Part shown: positions 60,565-64,000 of the stretch, piece by piece | How the letters are laid out: each line of letters begins with the position of its first letter | Position numbering within the stretch: position 1 is the stretch's first letter | Assembly (NCBI GenBank): GCA_944376685.1 | Contig: CALWDN010000002.1 | Location: 1-64,000, forward strand | DNA: 64,000 nucleotides | Direction of reading: 5' to 3' | Origin: an uncultured Mediterraneibacter sp. | GTDB lineage: Bacteria; Bacillota; Clostridia; Lachnospirales; Lachnospiraceae | Translations under genes and position numbers: made by a program | The notes under the pieces: model-generated | The model's input: the letters and a program-made list of their open reading frames with translations, nothing else | Database searches by the model: none | Told to the model about the DNA's origin: nothing

Positions 60565-61476
60565 ATGATTTACAGATTCGGGGACCGGCTCGTCCCGGTT
60601 ACAATTGAAGAATGGGATGCAGACCGGTCTCCGGCAGTATTTGTCACGGATTCCAGACATGCAGATACGATCCTCGCGAAAGCGGGGATCATCTATGAGA
60701 ATGAGATCCACGTGTCGAAGATCGGGTTCTGCAGGCTGGAAAACCAGCAGGACTGCATCGTGGGTACGCTGTGCATCCCGAAGCTTCTGGATGTGCTCGG
60801 CAGCAGATACCGGATGTATTTCTTTGTCAACCGGAGCAATGTAGTGATCGTGGATGACGAGGATTTTTCTGAACGTCTGATCCGGCGGATCCAGCAGAAG
60901 AAAACCCGTCAGGGTGAGAATAAAGAGCGCTTCATCTATAATTATATTTCGGAATTCATCAGCCGGGATCTGGAGATGCTTGTGGCGTATGAACGCCGGC
61001 TTTTGAGAATGGAAGAGGATGTGAGCCAGGAGCACATCAGCGGGTTCCAGGCGAAGCTGATGCCGATCCGCAGGGAGCTTCTGAATCTCCGGAGTTATTA
61101 TGATGAGATCATGGATCTGACGAAGGAACTGGAAGAGAATGAAAACGGATTTTTCCTGAAAAAGCATTTGAAATATTTTGGAACGCTGACAGACCGTGCG
61201 GACCGTCTGATGAGCCGGACCAGCCATCTGCTGGAATACGCGCAGCAGGTAAAAGAGGCGTATCAGGCGCAGATTGATGCGCGGCAGAACAGCAATATGC
61301 AGTTCCTGACCGTGATATCCACGATCTTCTTTCCGCTGACCCTGATCACAGGGTGGTATGGGATGAATTTCCGGGACATGCCGGGACTTGAAGACGGGTA
61401 TCCGTTTGTTGTGGTCCTGAGCGTCATTGTGATCGTCGGCTGCATCATCATCTTTAAAAAGAAACATATTTTATAG
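60565..61476 (+). CDS. corA: CorA-family divalent-cation (Mg2+) transporter
   Basis: 303 residues. A cytoplasmic N-terminal domain with a long helix (about 150-245), then two membrane segments at the C-terminus separated by the diagnostic GMNF (WYGMNFRDMPGLEDGYPF, near 271). The end is KKKHIL, as in many CorA proteins. It begins four bases after ppk1, so magnesium uptake and polyphosphate synthesis are co-expressed. Its 3' end overlaps the convergent XRE gene by six bases. Confidence 0.93.
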   Translation: MIYRFGDRLVPVTIEEWDADRSPAVFVTDSRHADTILAKAGIIYENEIHVSKIGFCRLENQQDCIVGTLCIPKLLDVLGSRYRMYFFVNRSNVVIVDDEDFSERLIRRIQQKKTRQGENKERFIYNYISEFISRDLEMLVAYERRLLRMEEDVSQEHISGFQAKLMPIRRELLNLRSYYDEIMDLTKELEENENGFFLKKHLKYFGTLTDRADRLMSRTSHLLEYAQQVKEAYQAQIDARQNSNMQFLTVISTIFFPLTLITGWYGMNFRDMPGLEDGYPFVVVLSVIVIVGCIIIFKKKHIL

Positions 61477-61845
61477 ATCCAGGACTTTACGGATAATGAG
61501 GCGCTCGTCCTCGCCGGCGTTTCTGAACCGGTCTACCAGGCGGACTTCTTCAAGCGTCAGATAAAGGCTTCCTCCGGCGTCGCGAACCTGGCTTAAAAGA
61601 TAAGGGCCGGGTTTTTCGTTTACTGTGCCGTCGCCTGTACAGGACTGGGTGATAAGCTGTTCCAGTGTCACGTCGTAGATATCGGCAATGCGGAACAGCG
61701 TGTCAAGGTCGGGGACGCGCTTCCCGTTCTCATAATTGGAGTAAGCCTGACGGGAAATATTGAGCATTTCTGCCATTTTTGTCTGGGTATAGCTGTGGCC
61801 GTTGCGCAGCCGCCGGAGATTGGCGGCAAGCTGGATGTTCGACAC
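61471..61845 (-). CDS. XRE-family helix-turn-helix regulator
   Basis: 124 residues. The Cro/CI-type helix-turn-helix is residues 6-62 (NLRRLRNGHSYTQTKMAEMLNISRQAYSNYENGKRVPDLDTLFRIADIYDVTLEQLI). The C-terminal half is a short acidic tail (LTLEEVRLVDRFRNAGEDERLIIRKVLDL). A GTG at 61845 lies 7 bases after GGAGGT and is preferred to the GTG at 61854, which is one base after it. It is convergent with corA. The target is unknown. Confidence 0.9.
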   Translation of the reverse strand: MSNIQLAANLRRLRNGHSYTQTKMAEMLNISRQAYSNYENGKRVPDLDTLFRIADIYDVTLEQLITQSCTGDGTVNEKPGPYLLSQVRDAGGSLYLTLEEVRLVDRFRNAGEDERLIIRKVLDL

Positions 61846-61965
61846 CGGGTGCACCTCCGTTTACAGGAAATGATTTAAAAATATACATCATTATATCAAT
61901 TTTTCCCGTAAATAAAGTGCTATGCAACAGAATGGAGAATGGTCCTGAAAAGCAACAAACCGTTG

Positions 61966-62421
61966 CTAATCTGCACGCTGGCTCAGCACGCTGTTGTGAT
62001 ATTCCGGGGAACAGGTGACGTCTTCCCCGAGCCATGCCGGGGGCTGATAGTTCCTGGCGGCGGCTTCGTCCGGAAATTCGATCTCTGCGATCACGAGGGG
62101 CGAAAGATCTCCTTTAAAGACGTCGAGTTCCAGTTCCAGCCCGCCTTCCAGCGGGATCACGTACCGGTCTTTCCGGATCACCCGTCCGTCTGCTTTGGCG
62201 ATGAGATGGCGGTATCCTTCTTCTGTCAGGGGGAGATTATACTCCTCGCGGACCATCAGCCCTTTTGATTTATAGGTCAGCACATAGCGGCCGCCGTCCA
62301 TCCGGACCCTGACGACCGGGTCGGTGCAGAGATAGCCCTGTTCGATCCTGCGGACCGGATAATTTTCCGGATCGAAGGGAAGGGTGTTAAGGTCCGGTAA
62401 AAACTTGCGTTCGATTTCCAT
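61966..62421 (-). CDS. CYTH-domain protein (triphosphate tunnel metalloenzyme)
   Basis: 151 residues. The N-terminal EIERKF signature (MEIERKFLPDL) and alternating charged strands with basic and acidic tunnel residues (VRVRMDGGRYVLTYKSKG, REEYNLPL, RKDRYVIPLEGGLELELDVFKG, LVIAEIEFPDEAAA) define the CYTH fold. Members hydrolyse inorganic triphosphate, thiamine triphosphate or act as adenylate cyclases. Given ppk1 nearby, inorganic tripolyphosphatase activity is the simplest guess. ATG at 62421, with AGGAGAACATTTGCC upstream. Confidence 0.93.
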   Translation of the reverse strand: MEIERKFLPDLNTLPFDPENYPVRRIEQGYLCTDPVVRVRMDGGRYVLTYKSKGLMVREEYNLPLTEEGYRHLIAKADGRVIRKDRYVIPLEGGLELELDVFKGDLSPLVIAEIEFPDEAAARNYQPPAWLGEDVTCSPEYHNSVLSQRAD

Positions 62422-62547
62422 GGCAAATGTTCTCCTGTTCTTTGATTTATTCCTTAATTATAAGAAAAAACCGTGCACGATGCCAGTAAAAAATGGTATA
62501 ATCTCTGTGTTGTGAATGATACAGGAACAGTCAGGAGGTTAACAGCT

Positions 62548-63099
62548 ATGAGTAAAGCATATGTATTTCTTGCAGATGGATTTGAGGAGATCGAAGGGCT
62601 TACGGTCGTGGACGTGCTCCGCCGCGCCGGTGTGGATACGGTTACAGTGTCTGTGACGGGGAAGAAAGAGATCAGCGGCTCCCACGGGATACCGGTCGGG
62701 GCGGACGAGCTTTTTGAAGGCCTGGATATGGACGATGCGGATCTTCTGGTCCTGCCGGGCGGCATGCCGGGGACGCTCCACCTGAAAGCCCACAGGGGGC
62801 TGAGAGAACTGCTTGTGAAGGCGGACGCGGAAAAGAAATGCCTGGCTGCCATCTGCGCGGCTCCGTCGGTCCTGAGTGAACTGGGCATGCTGAGAGGAAG
62901 GAAAGCGTGCGCATATCCGTCCTTTGAGGAGACCCTTGACTGTGCGGAAGTACTGCAGGTCCCTGTTGTTACGGACGGCCATATTACGACCGGCAGGGGG
63001 ATGGGCGCTGCGATCCCGTTCGCCCTCCGGCTGACAGAGATCCTGTGCGGGAAGGAAAAGGCAGAGGAGATCGGCGGGTCGATCGTGTATAATGCGTAA
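62548..63099 (+). CDS. DJ-1/PfpI-family protein
   Basis: 183 residues. The nucleophile elbow is AAICAAPSVLSELG with Cys near 110; the partner Glu lies in DGFEEIEGLTVVDVLRRAG (near 15) and the GGMPGTLHL loop near 73. It resembles the DJ-1/YajL/ThiJ branch, associated with oxidative-stress protection or glyoxal detoxification; the exact activity is debated. AGGAGGTTAACAGCT precedes the ATG. Confidence 0.94.
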   Translation: MSKAYVFLADGFEEIEGLTVVDVLRRAGVDTVTVSVTGKKEISGSHGIPVGADELFEGLDMDDADLLVLPGGMPGTLHLKAHRGLRELLVKADAEKKCLAAICAAPSVLSELGMLRGRKACAYPSFEETLDCAEVLQVPVVTDGHITTGRGMGAAIPFALRLTEILCGKEKAEEIGGSIVYNA

Positions 63100-63126
63100 A
63101 AAGTACTGGAAATATGCGGATTTATG

Positions 63127-63135
63127 TGCTATACT
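63127..63135 (+). promoter_or_regulatory. Extended -10 promoter of tig
   Basis: TGC-TATACT (63127-63135) is an extended -10 element without a clear -35 box. The start would lie near 63142, about 75 bases before the tig ATG. Confidence 0.55.
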
Positions 63136-63144
63136 GTTTCAATG

Positions 63145-63205
63145 ACTGCAAAGGTGTGTTCCCGCAGGCCTGCGGAGGGCAATTTTTACGGCCTTTGTGC
63201 ATTCA
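63145..63205 (+). promoter_or_regulatory. Hairpin in the tig leader
   Basis: A perfect palindrome CCGCAGGCCTGCGG (63162-63175) is nested between ACTGCAAAGG (about 63145-63154) and GGCCTTTGTGCA (about 63190-63201), which also pair. It may be a leader structure for tig or a terminator for the upstream gene, as a T-run (ATTTTTA) follows the inner stem. Confidence 0.5.
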
Positions 63206-63217
63206 AGGAGGAAGAAA

Positions 63218-64000
63218 ATGAGTTTACAGGTAGAAAAATTAGAACATAATATGGCGAAGCTGACCATCGAAGTGTCAGCAGAGGAAGTGGAGAAGGCTCT
63301 TCAGGCTGCATACCTGAAAGAACGTTCAAAGATCAGCCTTCCGGGATTCCGCAAAGGCAAAGTGCCGCGCCAGATGATCGAGAAAATGTACGGCCCGGAA
63401 GTGTTCTATGATGAAGCTGCAAATCATATGATTTCAGAGGCCTATGGAAAAGCCTATGACGAATGTGAGCTGGAGATCGTTTCCCAGCCGAAGGTTGAGG
63501 TTGTCCAGCTGGAGAAGGGCAAACCGTTTATCTTTACAGCGGAAGTCGCAGTGAAGCCGGAAGTGACCCTGGGTGAATACAAAGGCCTGAAGGTAGATAA
63601 AGTTTCCACAAGAGTGACACAGAAAGAAGTGGATGAGGAAATCGATAAAGAGCGCGAGCGCAATGCACGTACAGTCGAGGTTACGGACAGGGCTGTCCAG
63701 GACAAAGACCAGGTTACGCTTGATTTCGAGGGTTTTGTTGACGGTGAGGCGTTCGAAGGCGGAAAAGGAGAGAAATATCCGCTGACCATCGGTTCCGGTT
63801 CATTTATCCCGGGATTCGAGGAGCAGCTTATCGGCGCTGAGATCGGCAAAGAGGTTGAAGTGAAAGTGACTTTCCCGGAAGATTATCATTCAAAAGATCT
63901 TGCGGGCAAAGAAGCTGTGTTCAAATGCACGGTGCATGAGATCAAGGCGAAAGAGCTTCCGGAGCTTGACGATGAGTTCGTATCCGACGTTTCTGACAAG
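63218..64000 (+). CDS. tig: Trigger factor, N-terminal part (truncated by window edge)
   Basis: 261 residues are in the window. It is the ribosome-bound chaperone with peptidyl-prolyl isomerase activity. The ribosome-docking signature is ISLPGFRKGKVPRQMIEKMYG (near 40-60), with the FRK core. The FKBP-type domain begins near 150 (QVTLDFEGFVDGEAFEGGKGEKYPLTIGSGSFIPGFEEQLIGAEIGKEVEVKVTFPEDYHS). CAAGGAGGAAGAAA precedes the ATG. The C-terminal arm domain is outside. Confidence 0.97.
   Translation, partial: MSLQVEKLEHNMAKLTIEVSAEEVEKALQAAYLKERSKISLPGFRKGKVPRQMIEKMYGPEVFYDEAANHMISEAYGKAYDECELEIVSQPKVEVVQLEKGKPFIFTAEVAVKPEVTLGEYKGLKVDKVSTRVTQKEVDEEIDKERERNARTVEVTDRAVQDKDQVTLDFEGFVDGEAFEGGKGEKYPLTIGSGSFIPGFEEQLIGAEIGKEVEVKVTFPEDYHSKDLAGKEAVFKCTVHEIKAKELPELDDEFVSDVSDK

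Noticed and set aside
1..64000. CRISPR arrays, rRNA genes, prophage structural genes or full-length insertion sequences
   Set aside because: No regularly spaced repeats, rRNA sequence, phage morphogenesis proteins or IS transposases were seen on either strand.

Overview
The window looks like chromosome from an anaerobic, fermentative Firmicute, most likely a gut Lachnospiraceae-type Clostridium. The evidence is two [FeFe]-hydrogenase genes, strong GGAGG ribosome-binding sites, sigma-A promoters of the TTGACA-N17-TATAAT type, a lysine riboswitch, a YtrA-type GntR/ABC operon, a pdaA-like deacetylase, and family members typical of that group. The background is moderately GC-rich. Several AT-rich accessory genes are set into it, at about 14.7-16.2 kb, 18.8-19.9 kb and 22.9-30 kb. 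All assignments come from reading motifs; no database search was run.

Layout. 0-1.1 kb: 3' part of a catalytic [FeFe] hydrogenase, followed by about 750 bases of non-coding DNA built from three imperfect palindromes. 1.9-5.3 kb (minus): gntR-ATPase-permease operon with a consensus YtrA operator. 5.5-9.5 kb: folate operon folC-folE-HD protein-folP-folBK. 10.1-13.0 kb: putative H2-sensing hydrogenase (group C type) with a SpoIIE-type phosphatase. 13.0-22.9 kb: a polysaccharide deacetylase, two orphan microcompartment shell genes, an AAA-type ATPase, a HAD phosphatase, a 2-hydroxyacid dehydrogenase, two lipoproteins (one a nuclease), an AraC regulator, a decayed GH3 glucosidase and deoB. 23-30 kb: accessory island with a PD-(D/E)XK (Rpn-type) nuclease gene, tRNA-Trp, a tyrosine recombinase, an invertible promoter, a 1221-residue surface protein and an AP2-domain protein. 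30-34 kb: degV, dapA under a lysine riboswitch, and birA-bioY under a BirA operator. 34-38 kb: three-subunit xanthine-dehydrogenase-type hydroxylase. 38-43 kb: aroF-aroB, lrgAB and a ClC transporter. 43-49.5 kb: pyrH-frr-uppS-cdsA-dxr-rseP and a peptidoglycan-binding protein. 49.5-54 kb: carAB. 54-64 kb: proB, a CmpB-like membrane protein, phoH-HD-ppk1-corA, an XRE regulator, a CYTH protein, a DJ-1 protein and the start of tig.

Main result. At 25377-25579 two identical 24-bp sites lie in opposite orientation. Each has 9-bp arms (ACCACATAA/TTATGTGGT) around an asymmetric 6-bp spacer (TTTACC). They flank 155 bp that carries a perfect sigma-A promoter (TTGACA-N17-TATACT). The upstream site overlaps the stop codon of an intact tyrosine recombinase gene. 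The downstream site lies just ahead of a cell-surface protein gene. As sequenced, the promoter points away from the surface gene (OFF). Inversion would aim it at the surface gene and probably at the AP2-domain gene behind it. This reads as a self-contained phase-variation cassette beside a tRNA gene.
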